In this document: positions 36,025-45,581 of the stretch, piece after piece
Layout: each line of letters opens with the position of its first letter
Numbering within the stretch: position 1 is the first letter of the stretch
NCBI RefSeq assembly: GCF_014489515.1
Contig: NZ_CP060782.1
Location: 1,302,001 to 1,366,000 of the forward strand
Reading direction: 5' to 3'
DNA length: 64,000 nucleotides
Source: Sphingomonas sediminicola
Lineage (GTDB): Bacteria; Pseudomonadota; Alphaproteobacteria; Sphingomonadales; Sphingomonadaceae
Program-made: the position numbers and the translations under genes
The notes under the pieces: generated by a model
Told to the model about the DNA's origin: nothing
The model's input: only the letters and a program-made list of their open reading frames with translations
Database searches by the model: none

Positions 36025-36879
36025 CTGCCACCCGCGATAGCGGTCGACCAGCCGAAGCGAGTCATGCCGGACATGATTCGCCGCCATTTCCGCCTTCAAT
36101 TCCTCGCGTGTGACCTCCCCCGTATCCACGAGATCGGCGAGTAGCGAATAGACCAGGGCCTCCTGCTTCGGGTCCGGGTGCTCCTGATAGTGCCGGTTGG
36201 TCCAGCGCCGGAGAAAATCGAACGGCCCGCGCTCGCGGAGCGTGTAATCGACCGGAAGGCCGGTTTTCCAGGGCTGCGTCCGGCGCTTGGTCGTATGGAG
36301 AATCCCAGTCTCCGGCGAAAGGCGATCGAAATCGTTCCAGTGCGGGTCGAGAAACCCAATGGTCGAACGGTCTTCGCGCTTCAGCTCGATCCAGTCGACA
36401 TAATCGAACCGGTGATTGAACAGGTCGTCGAGATCCCTCTCGAACTGCCAGTGCTTCAGCTTCGAGGTGTCGAGCAGCATGACCGATGTGGCGATATAGT
36501 CGGGCTGATTGTTATGGCCGGGACGGGCCACCGCCATGATGGCCTTGCCCTCCATATCCTGCTCCAGCAGGTCCGCGACGTCTCCTACGCCGAAGCAGTC
36601 CGGATCGGTGACGACTGCCCTTCCTTCGAAGTTCATCAGGCTTGGCGGTGCGAAACGCAGCGGCGTGAAGCTCTGCAGGTCGTCCGGCTCCCAGGGGCGC
36701 ACGGTGCCGGCACGAAGGATCGACTGGCCCTGCTGCATGATGCGCGGAAAGTCCTGCACCCGCATGATCTTCACATCGAAACTGTCCGGCCTGGCACTTG
36801 CGCGCTTGTAGCTGTGGGCCGAAATCTTCGCGCCGAGCAGCTGCCGGTCGTTGGCCTGAATGAAGACCGTTGGTTTCAC
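36004..36879 (-). CDS. GT8-like glycosyltransferase, putative
   Basis: A 291-aa protein starting '[20 protein letters not shown]', with '[19 protein letters not shown]' and '[20 protein letters not shown]', where DPD could be the metal-binding DxD of a GT-A fold. The GTG start overlaps the kdsA stop (GTGA), tying it to the Kdo cluster. It may add a sugar to the LPS core, but donor and acceptor cannot be read from sequence. No membrane span. Confidence 0.7.
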   Translation of the reverse strand: MKPTVFIQANDRQLLGAKISAHSYKRASARPDSFDVKIMRVQDFPRIMQQGQSILRAGTVRPWEPDDLQSFTPLRFAPPSLMNFEGRAVVTDPDCFGVGDVADLLEQDMEGKAIMAVARPGHNNQPDYIATSVMLLDTSKLKHWQFERDLDDLFNHRFDYVDWIELKREDRSTIGFLDPHWNDFDRLSPETGILHTTKRRTQPWKTGLPVDYTLRERGPFDFLRRWTNRHYQEHPDPKQEALVYSLLADLVDTGEVTREELKAEMAANHVRHDSLRLVDRYRGWQLLDAVA

Positions 36880-37727
36880 AGGCTTGCCTCTTCGAAGCCT
36901 CGCTCTTTCACCGTTCGATCGAGCTCCACCAGAGTGGTCAGCAGGCTTTCCATCCGGTCGAGCGGCCATGCATTGGGTCCGTCGGACTTGGCATTCGACG
37001 GGTCGGGATGGGTCTCCATGAAAAGGCCCGAAACGCCGGTCGCCACGGCTGCACGCGCAAGCACCGGCACGAATTCGCGCTGGCCGCCGGAGCTTGTCCC
37101 CTGCCCACCAGGAAGCTGCACCGAATGTGTCGCGTCAAACACGACCGGGCAGTTGGTCTCCCGCATGATCGCGAGACTGCGCATGTCGGACACGAGGTTG
37201 TTATAGCCGAACGACGCGCCCCGCTCACAGACCATGATCGTCTCCTCGTTGACGCCGGCCGCCTGGGCGGCGTTCCGGGCCTTGTCGACGACGTTGACCA
37301 TGTCGTGCGGCGCCATGAACTGCGCCTTCTTGATGTTCACCGGCTTGCCCGAGGCAGCGACGGCGTGAATGAAGTCGGTCTGCCTGGCCAGGAACGCAGG
37401 CGTCTGGAGCACGTCCACGGCCTGCGCGACAGGCTCGATCTGCGGAATGTCGTGAACGTCCGTCAGGATCGGCACGTCCAGCGCCTCACGAACCTTGCTC
37501 AGGATCCGGAGACCCTCGTCCATCCCTGGGCCGCGGAAACTCTTGTCGGACGATCGGTTCGCCTTATCGAAGCTGGACTTGAAGATGAACAGGATGCCGA
37601 GCTTGTCGGTGATCGCCTTGAGCTTCTCCGCAGTGCGAAGCTGCAGTTCCTCGCTCTCGATCACGCACGGGCCCGCTATCAGGAAGAAGGGCCGATTCAG
37701 CCCGATGTCTCGTCCGAACAATTGCAT
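36876..37727 (-). CDS. kdsA: 3-deoxy-8-phosphooctulonate synthase
   Basis: Condenses phosphoenolpyruvate with arabinose 5-phosphate to Kdo 8-phosphate. The 283-aa TIM-barrel protein shows '[20 protein letters not shown]', '[12 protein letters not shown]', '[20 protein letters not shown]', '[10 protein letters not shown]' and '[16 protein letters not shown]'. The absence of Cys in the N-terminal 'GPCVIES' neighbourhood of metal ligands does not allow a firm class call. It is part of a minus-strand run kdsD-kdsB-HAD-kdsA-glycosyltransferase. Confidence 0.96.
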   Translation of the reverse strand: MQLFGRDIGLNRPFFLIAGPCVIESEELQLRTAEKLKAITDKLGILFIFKSSFDKANRSSDKSFRGPGMDEGLRILSKVREALDVPILTDVHDIPQIEPVAQAVDVLQTPAFLARQTDFIHAVAASGKPVNIKKAQFMAPHDMVNVVDKARNAAQAAGVNEETIMVCERGASFGYNNLVSDMRSLAIMRETNCPVVFDATHSVQLPGGQGTSSGGQREFVPVLARAAVATGVSGLFMETHPDPSNAKSDGPNAWPLDRMESLLTTLVELDRTVKERGFEEASL

Positions 37728-37737
37728 GGCGGCCTAT

Positions 37738-38540
37738 CTAGTGCAGGCCGTCGACAACCGCCACCGGTTGCCAGTCGCCGAGGCCGTTTTGCGGTCCGAA
37801 ATCGTGCGGGAAAGGTTCGCCGGCGTGAATTCCACCGGCCACGAACACCACCTCAAAGCCCATCTTCGCTGCGCCAAGCACGTCCGTCTGAAGCGCGTCA
37901 CCTATGGCGAGGACCGTGTCGGGAGGTGGATCGCCCGCTAGCCCAAGAGCATGCCTGTAGATCGAGGGAAACGGCTTCCCGTACCACTCGACGCGCCCGC
38001 CTAGACTCAGGAACACGTCCGCGAGCGCTCCGGCACATGGCTCCGGGACGCCGCCCCGGACGACCACCCGGTCGGGGTTCAGACAATGCATGAGAACGTC
38101 GCGGCGGCTGAGATCCTCAAGCGTAGACTTATAGTCGCCCACCTCCCTACGATCGTCGTCGAGACCGGTACACGCCAGCTGGTCGAACTCGCCGTCGTCA
38201 GCGAATTGAACGTCCCTGCCTTCGAGGATGACGCGATCCGCGTGTGTGCCGATGAACCCGACCGGGCGGCCGATCGACGTCAGGGCAGCAATTCCTGCCT
38301 CGCCGCTTGTGGATAGGGCATCCCATGCGTCGCGGGCAGGCCAATGCGCGCGAGCTGGCTTTCGACCGCTTCGGCGGTTCGCGGCGCATTCGTGATCAGG
38401 ATTACGGTGCGGCCTTCGCTCCGCCATTGGAGGAGTCGTTCGGCGGCTCCGGGATAAAGGTTCACGCCGTCATGAACCACGCCCCAGATATCGCAGAGTA
38501 TGACCCGGTAGCGCTCTGGAAGCGCGTCGAGGTAGCTCAT
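37738..38540 (-). CDS. HAD-superfamily (subclass IIA) hydrolase in the Kdo cluster (apparent frameshift)
   Basis: Phosphatase-like protein with HAD motif I 'VILCDIWGVVHDG' (second Asp replaced by Trp-Gly in the usual IIA pattern), motif II 'VILITNAPR', and motif IV region 'VLAIGDALQTDVLGAAKMGF'. The frame changes at GGG 38334-38336 (+ strand); one extra C on the coding strand gives 'ARIGLPRDAWDALSTSGEAG', 267 aa. It resembles the TIGR01459-type HAD proteins of unknown substrate. It sits between kdsB and kdsA, overlapping kdsB by 4 bases, exactly where a Kdo 8-phosphate phosphatase would be expected. Confidence 0.85.
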
Positions 38541-39334
38541 TCCAGCCCGGCGTCGATGAGCGCCTGCTCGATCGGCTCCACATCCTCTGGATTGTTCAGT
38601 TCTCGAAGCGCGTAGGGCGGTGGCTGCACGTCCACGACGGCTACCGGAAGGCCGGCAACGAGGAACCGTAGCTGCTCCAGCCCTTCGAGCGTCTCAAGCT
38701 CGCTCACCGGGGTCGTCACGTAGCGCTCCAGCGCTTCTGGGCGATAGGCGTAGACCCCGACATGAAGCCGCACGGGCGACATTTCGCCGTCGAGGGTACC
38801 GGCGGGCAAATGCGGGATGAGGCGCTTGGAGAAATAGAGCGCGTGCCCCTGGTCATTGATAACCGCCGAGGTTCCGCCGACGCGGCCCGCGGCTTCCTCC
38901 GCCTGGAGCGCCCGCACTTCGCTGCTCCGAAGTCGCATGGCCGGGGTCGCTACCAAGGCGTCCTGGTCGTCTCGCATACGATCGATCAGAGCTTCGACGA
39001 ACCCGGGCGGCGTGAGCAGCGCGTCGCCCTGGAAATTGATGACCAGGTCCGGATCGTGAAGTTGGCCAAGCGCCTCTGCGCAGCGCTCTGTACCGTTGCG
39101 GCACTCCGGCGAAGTCATGATGACTCCGACGCCGTAGCGCGTGCATTCCTCGACGATCCGCTCATCGTCGGTCGTGACGAACACGCCGGACGCTTCGCGG
39201 ACCCGACGGGCCGCTTCTACCGTCCGAAGGATCAGGGGCTTTGCCGTTCCGCTCGACCCTTTCAGCGGGACCAACGGCTTGCCCGGGTAGCGCGAGGACG
39301 CGAAGCGCGCCGGGATCAGGATGACCACGTTCAT
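38537..39334 (-). CDS. kdsB: CMP-Kdo synthetase
   Basis: Activates Kdo as CMP-Kdo for LPS assembly. The 265-aa nucleotidyltransferase shows the start 'VVILIPARFASSRYPGKPLV', 'GVFVTTDDERIVEECTRYGV', 'TSPECRNGTERCAEAL', 'INFQGDALLTPPG' and 'HVGVYAYRPEALERYVTTP'. Its ATG overlaps the stop of kdsD (4 bases), and its stop overlaps the HAD gene. Confidence 0.96.
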   Translation of the reverse strand: MNVVILIPARFASSRYPGKPLVPLKGSSGTAKPLILRTVEAARRVREASGVFVTTDDERIVEECTRYGVGVIMTSPECRNGTERCAEALGQLHDPDLVINFQGDALLTPPGFVEALIDRMRDDQDALVATPAMRLRSSEVRALQAEEAAGRVGGTSAVINDQGHALYFSKRLIPHLPAGTLDGEMSPVRLHVGVYAYRPEALERYVTTPVSELETLEGLEQLRFLVAGLPVAVVDVQPPPYALRELNNPEDVEPIEQALIDAGLE

Positions 39335-40317
39335 CGCGCGGACGGACAGTCGTGAATGTGGAGGACGCCGAGTGGTCTCTTCCGGCCATTGTCCTCGTCC
39401 ACGACGAAAAGAGTCGTGATCCGATATTCGTCGAACAAGGTCAGGGCTTCATCGACGAGCGCGTCCGGCCCAATCGTCTTCGGGTCCTTCGTCATGAAGT
39501 CGCTCGCCACATGGTCGAGGCCCTCTTCCATGTGCCGACGAAGATCGCCGTCCGTAATCACGCCGATCAGGTAGCCTTCGCCGTCGACAACGCCGACGAC
39601 GCCAAGACGCTTCTCGCTCATCTGCACGATCGTCTCGCGCATCCTGCTGTCGCCCGATGTGAGCGGCAGCTGATTGCCGGAGTGCATCAGCCGTTTCACC
39701 GGCTTCAAACGAGCGCCGAGCGATCCGCCTGGGTGCAAGCGCCCGAAATCGGTGCGCGTGAAGCCCTTCAGGTGCATGACCGTCATCGCGAGCGCATCGC
39801 CCAGCGCCAAAGTCATGGTCGTCGATGTCGTCGGGGCGACCGACTCCGGACCTACTTCCTGCCAATGCGGAAGAACGAGAGCGGCCTCCGCCGAGCTTGC
39901 GAGCATGGATTGCGGGTTGCCGGTGATCGCGATCACAGGAATTCCGACTGCAGAGAAATGGTCGATCACCGGCTCTAGCTCGGCCGTCTCACCGCTTTGG
40001 GAGATGAGAATCGCGATGTCGCCGCCGGCCGCCATGCCGAGGTCGCCGTGAATGGCCTCTGCAAGGTGCAGGAAGGTGGCCGTCGTCCCGGTCGAAGCAA
40101 AAGTGGCGGCGATCTTGCGGCCCACATGCCCGGATTTGCCAAGGCCGCTGACAATTAGTTTGCCTTTGCACTCGACAATCAGCCCGACCGCCCGCTCAAA
40201 GCTCTCGCCGAGACTGTCGGCAAGCGCATCCAGCGCCCGAGCCTCGTCGTGGAGCACATCGCGGCCGAAGCTCAGCAGATCGACAGCCGAAGGGTTTGAC
40301 GCAGACGTTCCAGCCAT
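39331..40317 (-). CDS. kdsD: D-arabinose-5-phosphate isomerase, KdsD/KpsF family
   Basis: Converts ribulose 5-phosphate to arabinose 5-phosphate, the first step to Kdo. The ~328-aa protein has an SIS domain ('LIVSGLGKSGHVGRKIAATF', 'STGTTATFLHLAEAIHGDLG', 'AILISQSGETAELEPVIDHF') and two CBS domains ('MRETIVQMSEKRLGVVGVVD', 'ITTLFVVDEDN'). ATG 40317 (MAGTSAS) is preferred to one 9 bases upstream. It heads the minus-strand Kdo run. Confidence 0.95.
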   Translation of the reverse strand: MAGTSASNPSAVDLLSFGRDVLHDEARALDALADSLGESFERAVGLIVECKGKLIVSGLGKSGHVGRKIAATFASTGTTATFLHLAEAIHGDLGMAAGGDIAILISQSGETAELEPVIDHFSAVGIPVIAITGNPQSMLASSAEAALVLPHWQEVGPESVAPTTSTTMTLALGDALAMTVMHLKGFTRTDFGRLHPGGSLGARLKPVKRLMHSGNQLPLTSGDSRMRETIVQMSEKRLGVVGVVDGEGYLIGVITDGDLRRHMEEGLDHVASDFMTKDPKTIGPDALVDEALTLFDEYRITTLFVVDEDNGRKRPLGVLHIHDCPSAR

Positions 40318-40412
40318 TCGCCGCACCTAGCCAGAGCGCGGCCACCTGTGAAGTCGACCGCTTGACGAACCGCGGGCACCCGCTTGTGTCGTGACCATTC
40401 AAGGGAGACAAT

Positions 40413-41728
40413 GTGGCAAAGCAACTGACCAGGTTCATCCTGATCGCACTGGTGCTCGGCGTCATCGCCGGTTGGGCGATCAATGCCGCGATCGACGACG
40501 GCTCCCCCGAGAGCGCGGAGCGGCTGAAGCAAATCGCCGAATATCTCAGCATCGTCACCGCCCTCTTCCTGCGGCTGATCAAGATGATCATCGCGCCGCT
40601 GGTCTTCTCGACGCTGGTCGCCGGCATTGCACACATGGGCGATATTGCCGCGCTCGGACGTGTCGGCCTGCGCTCGATCACCTGGTTCATCCTCGCGAGC
40701 CTGGTTTCGCTCACGCTTGGACTCGTTCTCGTCAACCTCCTCCAGCCTGGCGTCGGACTGAACCTGCCGTTGCCGCCGACAACAGCGGCGAGCGGTATCG
40801 AAACCGCTGCATTCAACCTGAAGGACTTCATCACCCACCTCGTCCCCGCGTCGATCTTTGATGCGATGAGCACGAACGAAATCCTGCCGATCGTCATCTT
40901 CTCGATCTTCTTCGGCGTCGCCCTGACAGCGATCGGTGATGCGGGACGACCGATCGTTCGCGGCGTCGAATCCCTGGTGAAGGTGATGCTCCAGGTCACC
41001 GATTACGTGATGCGGTTCGCGCCCTTCGCGGTCTTCACCGCGGTGACCAGCTCCATTGCCGAACAGGGACCGGAGATCCTCTTCACGTTCGGCAAGTTCG
41101 TCGGCAGCTTCTACCTTGGTCTCTTCGTTCTCTGGATGCTGCTGGTCGCGGCTGCATTCGTGATCGTCGGGCCGCGCACGCGCCACCTCGTCCGATACAT
41201 CCGTGATCCGATCGTGCTCGCTTTCTCGACGGCGTCGAGCGAGGCCGCCTATCCACGGACCCTGGAAGCGCTCGACCGCTTCGGCGTCCCCCCGCGCATC
41301 GCCAGCTTCGTCCTGCCGCTCGGCTATTCGTTCAATCTCGACGGGTCGATGATGTACATGACCTTCGCGACGATCTTCATCGCTCAGGCATATGGAATCG
41401 ATCTCAGCCTCGGGCAGGAAGTCACCATGCTCCTGGTCCTGATGATCACGTCCAAGGGATGGCCGGTGTTCCGCGAGCGAGCCTTGTCGTGATCGCGGCC
41501 ACCATGGCAATGTTCAGCATCCCCGAGGCCGGGCTGTTGCTTATCCTCGCGGTCGACCACTTCCTCGACATGGGCCGGTCAGCCACGAACGTCGTGGGCA
41601 ACGCGGTCGCCTCTGCAGTTGTCGCCAAGTGGGAGGGCGAACTCGATCCGGAAGAGCCGGCGGACATCGAGCCGCCGCATGCGCCCTCACACGTCGCCCG
41701 GACGAAGCCGATCGACGACCACTTCTAG
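40413..41728 (+). CDS. Dicarboxylate/amino acid:cation symporter (apparent frameshift)
   Basis: DAACS-family transporter (GltP/DctA type) of the inner membrane. Diagnostic motifs: 'FLRLIKMIIAPLVFSTLVAG', serine-rich 'LAFSTASSEAAYPRTLEALD', 'PLGYSFNLDGSMMYMTFATI' and, after the break, 'RSATNVVGNAVASAVVAKWE'. The frame is lost at GGG 41457-41459; one more G gives 'SKGMAGVPRASLVVIAATM', 438 aa. It starts with GTG after AGGGAGA. The substrate is probably a C4-dicarboxylate, glutamate or aspartate. Confidence 0.92.
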
Positions 41729-41732
41729 ATTG

Positions 41733-42992
41733 TCACGCGAACGGCTGGTCGATGCTCGATGGCGGGACGGTGAACCACTTCGGGCCTGCCTCCGTCATGT
41801 GGAAACAGTCCTCCAGCCGGATACCGAACCTGCCGGGCAGGTAGATGCCCGGTTCGTTCGAGAAGCACATGCCGGGCGCGAGCGCCGTCTTCTCGCCGTG
41901 GACGAGATTGACGGGCTCGTGACCCTCCATGCCGATGCCGTGCCCTGTGCGGTGTGACGTCCCAGGGAGCTTGTACCCCGGTCCATAGCCCCAGCTTTCG
42001 TAAGCGCTCCGAACGGCATCATCGACGCTCCCGGCGGGCGCTCCGACCTTCGCCGCGGCCATTGCGATATCCTGCCCGCGCCGCATCTGTTCCCACACCT
42101 TGCGCTGATCGGCCGAAGGCGAGCCTCCAAAGACAAAAGTCCGCGAGATGTCGGATTGGTAGCCGTGGACCTCGCAACCGCAGTCGAGCAGGACGACCTC
42201 GCCCTTGCGCACATGCTGCGGCCTGCCCGATCCGTGCGGATAGGCCGCCGCTTCGCCGAGCAGGATCAACCCGCCGTCAGTGCTGGCGCCCTGGGCCTGT
42301 ACCGCCGCGACATACATTTCGTTGATCTGCGTGGGCGTCATGCCCTCGCGGATCCTGGGATGGATGTGGCGGAATGCTGCGATGGTGATGTCCGCGGCCG
42401 ACTGCATCAGCGCAAGCTCCGCGCTCGACTTGATCATCCGCTGTGCTCGAACGACCGGATTGGCGCTGACGATCTTTGCAGAGGGCAGCTGTTCCCTCAG
42501 GCGATCCAGGATCCAGAAGCGATTGGTCTCCTCGAACCCGATCGTTTCGCCTGCGACGCCCCGCTCCTTGAGGAAATCGGCGACGAACTTGAGCGGTTCC
42601 TCATCTTCCTGCCATGTCCGGACCTCGGCGGGAACGACGAGCATTTCCCTGATCGTCGGCCCCTCGAAGAAGGGCGTGACGATTATCGGATCGCCCTGGG
42701 CCGGGATGACTGCGCCCGTCAGGCGTTCGCTCCGCCACCACTGGATGCCCGTGTAATAATCGAGGCTCGGTCCGGACTCGACGAGCACTGCGCCAATGCC
42801 GTTGCGCTGCATGAGGTCGCGAGCCCTGGCCAAGCGCGCCAGCCGTTCCTCGTTTGAAATCGGCGGCGGCAATTTGACCGGACCGAGCTCGTCCTGGGCG
42901 GCAGCTGCGATCCTCGGTGGAATTGCGGCGGACGCCACAATCGCGCCCGCGCTCATCATCAATCCACGACGGCTCAAGGTCGTTTCAAGCAT
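41733..42992 (-). CDS. Exported Xaa-Pro aminopeptidase-like M24 metallopeptidase
   Basis: A 419-aa pita-bread-fold peptidase with an N-terminal twin-arginine-like signal (LSRRGLMMSAGAIVASAAIP). The N-terminal creatinase domain is followed by the catalytic domain with metal ligands in 'GEVVLLDCGCEVHGYQSDIS' (Asp, Asp), 'SHRTGHGIGMEGHE' (His), 'CFSNEPGIYLPG' (Glu) and 'FGIRLEDCFHM' (Glu). All five ligands look present. It probably trims proline-containing peptides in the periplasm. It is convergent with the symporter, 4 bases apart. Confidence 0.9.
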   Translation of the reverse strand: MLETTLSRRGLMMSAGAIVASAAIPPRIAAAAQDELGPVKLPPPISNEERLARLARARDLMQRNGIGAVLVESGPSLDYYTGIQWWRSERLTGAVIPAQGDPIIVTPFFEGPTIREMLVVPAEVRTWQEDEEPLKFVADFLKERGVAGETIGFEETNRFWILDRLREQLPSAKIVSANPVVRAQRMIKSSAELALMQSAADITIAAFRHIHPRIREGMTPTQINEMYVAAVQAQGASTDGGLILLGEAAAYPHGSGRPQHVRKGEVVLLDCGCEVHGYQSDISRTFVFGGSPSADQRKVWEQMRRGQDIAMAAAKVGAPAGSVDDAVRSAYESWGYGPGYKLPGTSHRTGHGIGMEGHEPVNLVHGEKTALAPGMCFSNEPGIYLPGRFGIRLEDCFHMTEAGPKWFTVPPSSIDQPFA

Positions 42993-43055
42993 TTCTCGCC
43001 CCTTTTCGCTGCAACGACTGTTGCACGCGCTTCATGCTTAGGCCAGCAGGCGAAG

Positions 43056-44330
43056 ATGCCGATAGACTTGCGACATTTGCCCGGTTCCGGGCCACGGCCT
43101 GGACCGCGCGAGACGATTGCGCTCCTCGCAGGGTTGATGGCTCTGAATGCCTTTGCCATCGACGCAATGATTCCGGCGCTCCCGGAGATCGGCAAATCGT
43201 TGAACATCGCTCGCGAGAACGACCAGCAGCTGGTGGTCGTGGCCTACTTCCTGGGCTTCGCATCGACACAGCTTCTGTGGGGCCCTCTCGCCGACCGGTA
43301 CGGACGAAAGCCGATCCTGGCCGCCGGCGTATCGCTTTACATTCTCTTCGCCGGCCTCTGCGCCATTGCGGGAAGTTTCCCTCTCCTCATCGCCGGGCGG
43401 GTGGCGATGGGCGCGTCAGCTGCGGTTACCCGGGTGCTGGTCGTCGCAATGGTTAGAGACCTGTTCGAAGGCGAAGCCATGGCGCGGATCATGAGCCTCG
43501 TGTTCATGGTCTTCATGGTCGTCCCGGTGCTCGCGCCCAGCATCGGGCAATTGATCCTGCTTGTCGCGCCGTGGCGAGCCATCTTCCTCGTGCTCTCCTG
43601 CTACGGCCTCGTCATGCTTACCTGGTCCTGGCTTCGGCTTCCGGAGACCCTGCATCCCGAATATCGCCGTAATCTCGCTCCTTCCGAAATTGCCAGCGCG
43701 GTCGTCGCGAGCGTCAAGGAGCCGTTGTCGCGCGGATACACGCTGGCGCTGACCGCCACTTTCGGAGCCCTGGTCGCCTACATCAGCTCCATTCAACAGA
43801 TTATCGCCGACGCCTTCGGAAGGCCCGAAATCCTTGGGCTGGCCTTCGGTGCGATCGCTGCGCCGATGGCCCTCGCCTCTTGGACGAACGCGCGCGTAGT
43901 TGGGCGCTTTGGATTGAGGCGGGTCGGCCATTGCGCGACGGTGGCGTTCGCCGTCGTCGCGATCACTCATGCTGTGGCGGTCAGTGCCGGGCTGGAGAGC
44001 CTGCTGGTCTTCATCATCCTGCAGGGTCTGACGATGGTCTGCTTTTCGTTTGCATCGTCCAATCTCAGCACGCTGGCGATGGACCGGATGGCTGAAATCG
44101 CAGGAACGGCTTCGTCGGTTCAGGGAGTCGTCGGTACGGTCGGTGCCGCGATCATCGGCTATGCAATCGGACAGGCGTTCGACGGCACAGTCCGTCCGTT
44201 CCTCTGGGGCATGACGGCCTGCGCAATCACTGCCTTGATCATCATTGTGCTGACAGAGCCGAAACGGCTCTTTGCGGGACCGTCCGCGGTCGGCGAGCAG
44301 ATTGAACCGCACGCCGCCGCGGAAGCCTAA
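43056..44330 (+). CDS. MFS drug-resistance transporter, Bcr/CflA family
   Basis: A 424-aa protein with 12 predicted spans. The N-terminal 'ALNAFAIDAMIPALPEIGKS' and loop motif 'QLLWGPLADRYGRKPILAAG' are typical of the DHA1 Bcr/CflA group of proton-driven exporters. 'RVAMGASAAVTRVLVVAMVR' matches the antiporter motif C region. It is divergent from the M24 peptidase gene. Substrates are unknown. Confidence 0.92.
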   Translation: MPIDLRHLPGSGPRPGPRETIALLAGLMALNAFAIDAMIPALPEIGKSLNIARENDQQLVVVAYFLGFASTQLLWGPLADRYGRKPILAAGVSLYILFAGLCAIAGSFPLLIAGRVAMGASAAVTRVLVVAMVRDLFEGEAMARIMSLVFMVFMVVPVLAPSIGQLILLVAPWRAIFLVLSCYGLVMLTWSWLRLPETLHPEYRRNLAPSEIASAVVASVKEPLSRGYTLALTATFGALVAYISSIQQIIADAFGRPEILGLAFGAIAAPMALASWTNARVVGRFGLRRVGHCATVAFAVVAITHAVAVSAGLESLLVFIILQGLTMVCFSFASSNLSTLAMDRMAEIAGTASSVQGVVGTVGAAIIGYAIGQAFDGTVRPFLWGMTACAITALIIIVLTEPKRLFAGPSAVGEQIEPHAAAEA

Positions 44331-44339
44331 TCAGTTGAA

Positions 44340-45422
44340 TTACTCGGCGGCGATGTCGTCGTCAGCCGACGGACCCACCATCAACGCTTCGCCGACTTCA
44401 TCGGTCTTTCCGCGAATTGCACGATCGATGCGGTCGGCGATCTCCGGGTTTTCCTTGAGATAGACCTTGGCGTTCTCCCGGCCTTGCCCGATGCGAATCG
44501 AGTCGTAGCTGAACCAGGCACCCGACTTCTCGATCAGGCCGGCCTTGACGCCGAGATCGAGGATCTCGCCCACCTTTGACACGCCCTCACCGTACATGAT
44601 GTCGAACTCGACCTGCTTGAACGGTGGAGCGACCTTGTTCTTCACCACTTTCACGCGGGTCGTGTTGCCGACGATGTCGTCGCGATCCTTGATCTGTCCG
44701 GTGCGACGAATGTCGAGGCGGACCGAAGCGTAGAACTTCAACGCGTTGCCGCCGGTTGTCGTCTCCGGATTGCCGTACATGACGCCGATCTTCATGCGGA
44801 CCTGGTTGATGAAGATCACCAGGCAACGCGAGCGGCTGATCGAGCCAGTCAGCTTGCGCAGCGCCTGGCTCATCAGGCGAGCCTGCAGGCCGACGTGACT
44901 GTCGCCCATCTCGCCCTCGATTTCCGCCCTCGGGACGAGCGCAGCAACCGAGTCCACGACCAGCACGTCGATCGCGTTCGAACGGACCAAAGTGTCGACA
45001 ATCTCGAGCGCCTGCTCGCCCGTATCGGGCTGCGAGACGATCAACTCGTCGATGTCGACACCGAGTTTCTTCGCGTAAGCCGGATCGAGCGCATGCTCGG
45101 CGTCCACAAAGGCTGCAGTTCCGCCGGTGCGCTGTGCTTCGGCAATCGCATGCAAAGCGAGCGTCGTCTTGCCCGAGCTTTCCGGGCCATAGATTTCCAC
45201 AACGCGTCCGCGCGGAAGACCGCCAACGCCAAGCGCGATGTCGAGACCAAGGCTGCCGGTCGAGATCGTGTCGATCTCGATCTTCTCGCGGCTGCCGAGC
45301 TTCATCGCCGAGCCCTTGCCGAAGGCGCGATCGATCTGCGCGAGCGCCGCCTCAAGAGCCTTTTGCCTATCCATTCCGGGTACTTCCAATCCGCTTCCGA
45401 TGACCTTGAGCTGCGCTGCCAT
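44340..45422 (-). CDS. recA: Recombinase RecA
   Basis: ATP-dependent strand-exchange protein and co-protease of LexA. The 360-aa protein has Walker A '[20 protein letters not shown]', the Walker B region '[20 protein letters not shown]', loop L1 '[20 protein letters not shown]', '[20 protein letters not shown]' and an acidic C-terminus. ATG 45422 (MAAQLKVIG) has GAGGA 8 bases upstream; an in-frame ATG 9 bases earlier abuts that site. A palindrome overlapping the likely promoter lies about 65 bases upstream. Confidence 0.97.
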   Translation of the reverse strand: MAAQLKVIGSGLEVPGMDRQKALEAALAQIDRAFGKGSAMKLGSREKIEIDTISTGSLGLDIALGVGGLPRGRVVEIYGPESSGKTTLALHAIAEAQRTGGTAAFVDAEHALDPAYAKKLGVDIDELIVSQPDTGEQALEIVDTLVRSNAIDVLVVDSVAALVPRAEIEGEMGDSHVGLQARLMSQALRKLTGSISRSRCLVIFINQVRMKIGVMYGNPETTTGGNALKFYASVRLDIRRTGQIKDRDDIVGNTTRVKVVKNKVAPPFKQVEFDIMYGEGVSKVGEILDLGVKAGLIEKSGAWFSYDSIRIGQGRENAKVYLKENPEIADRIDRAIRGKTDEVGEALMVGPSADDDIAAE

Positions 45423-45484
45423 GCTATTCATCCTCTCGTCAACGGGCGGCCGAGCCCCACCGCCATAATCTTTTCGTACATGCT

Positions 45485-45501
45485 TTGTTCTATGAGAACA
45501 A
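45485..45501. promoter_or_regulatory. Palindromic operator candidate of recA (possible LexA site)
   Basis: TTGTTCT (45485-45491) and AGAACAA (45495-45501) form a perfect 7-bp inverted repeat with a 3-base spacer. On the minus strand the repeat starts with TTGTTC, which with a 17-base spacer to TACGAA could be the recA promoter -35/-10. The known alphaproteobacterial LexA box is the direct repeat GTTC-N7-GTTC, so this inverted form is not a standard match; the assignment is tentative. Confidence 0.45.
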
Positions 45502-45581
45502 GAGGGGAACGGGTGACCGGAAAGTCAAAGGATGATCAGGGCATTGAAATCGGGAAGAGCAAGCCGCCGTGGCTCGCAACT

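Noticed and set aside
36178-38093. Long plus-strand frames opposite the glycosyltransferase and kdsA
   Set aside because: kdsA and its coupled neighbour explain the minus strand; the plus frames show no family features.
40272-41510. A 412-codon minus-strand frame opposite the symporter
   Set aside because: Composition is Arg/Asp/Glu-rich shadow text, and the + strand holds unmistakable DAACS motifs.
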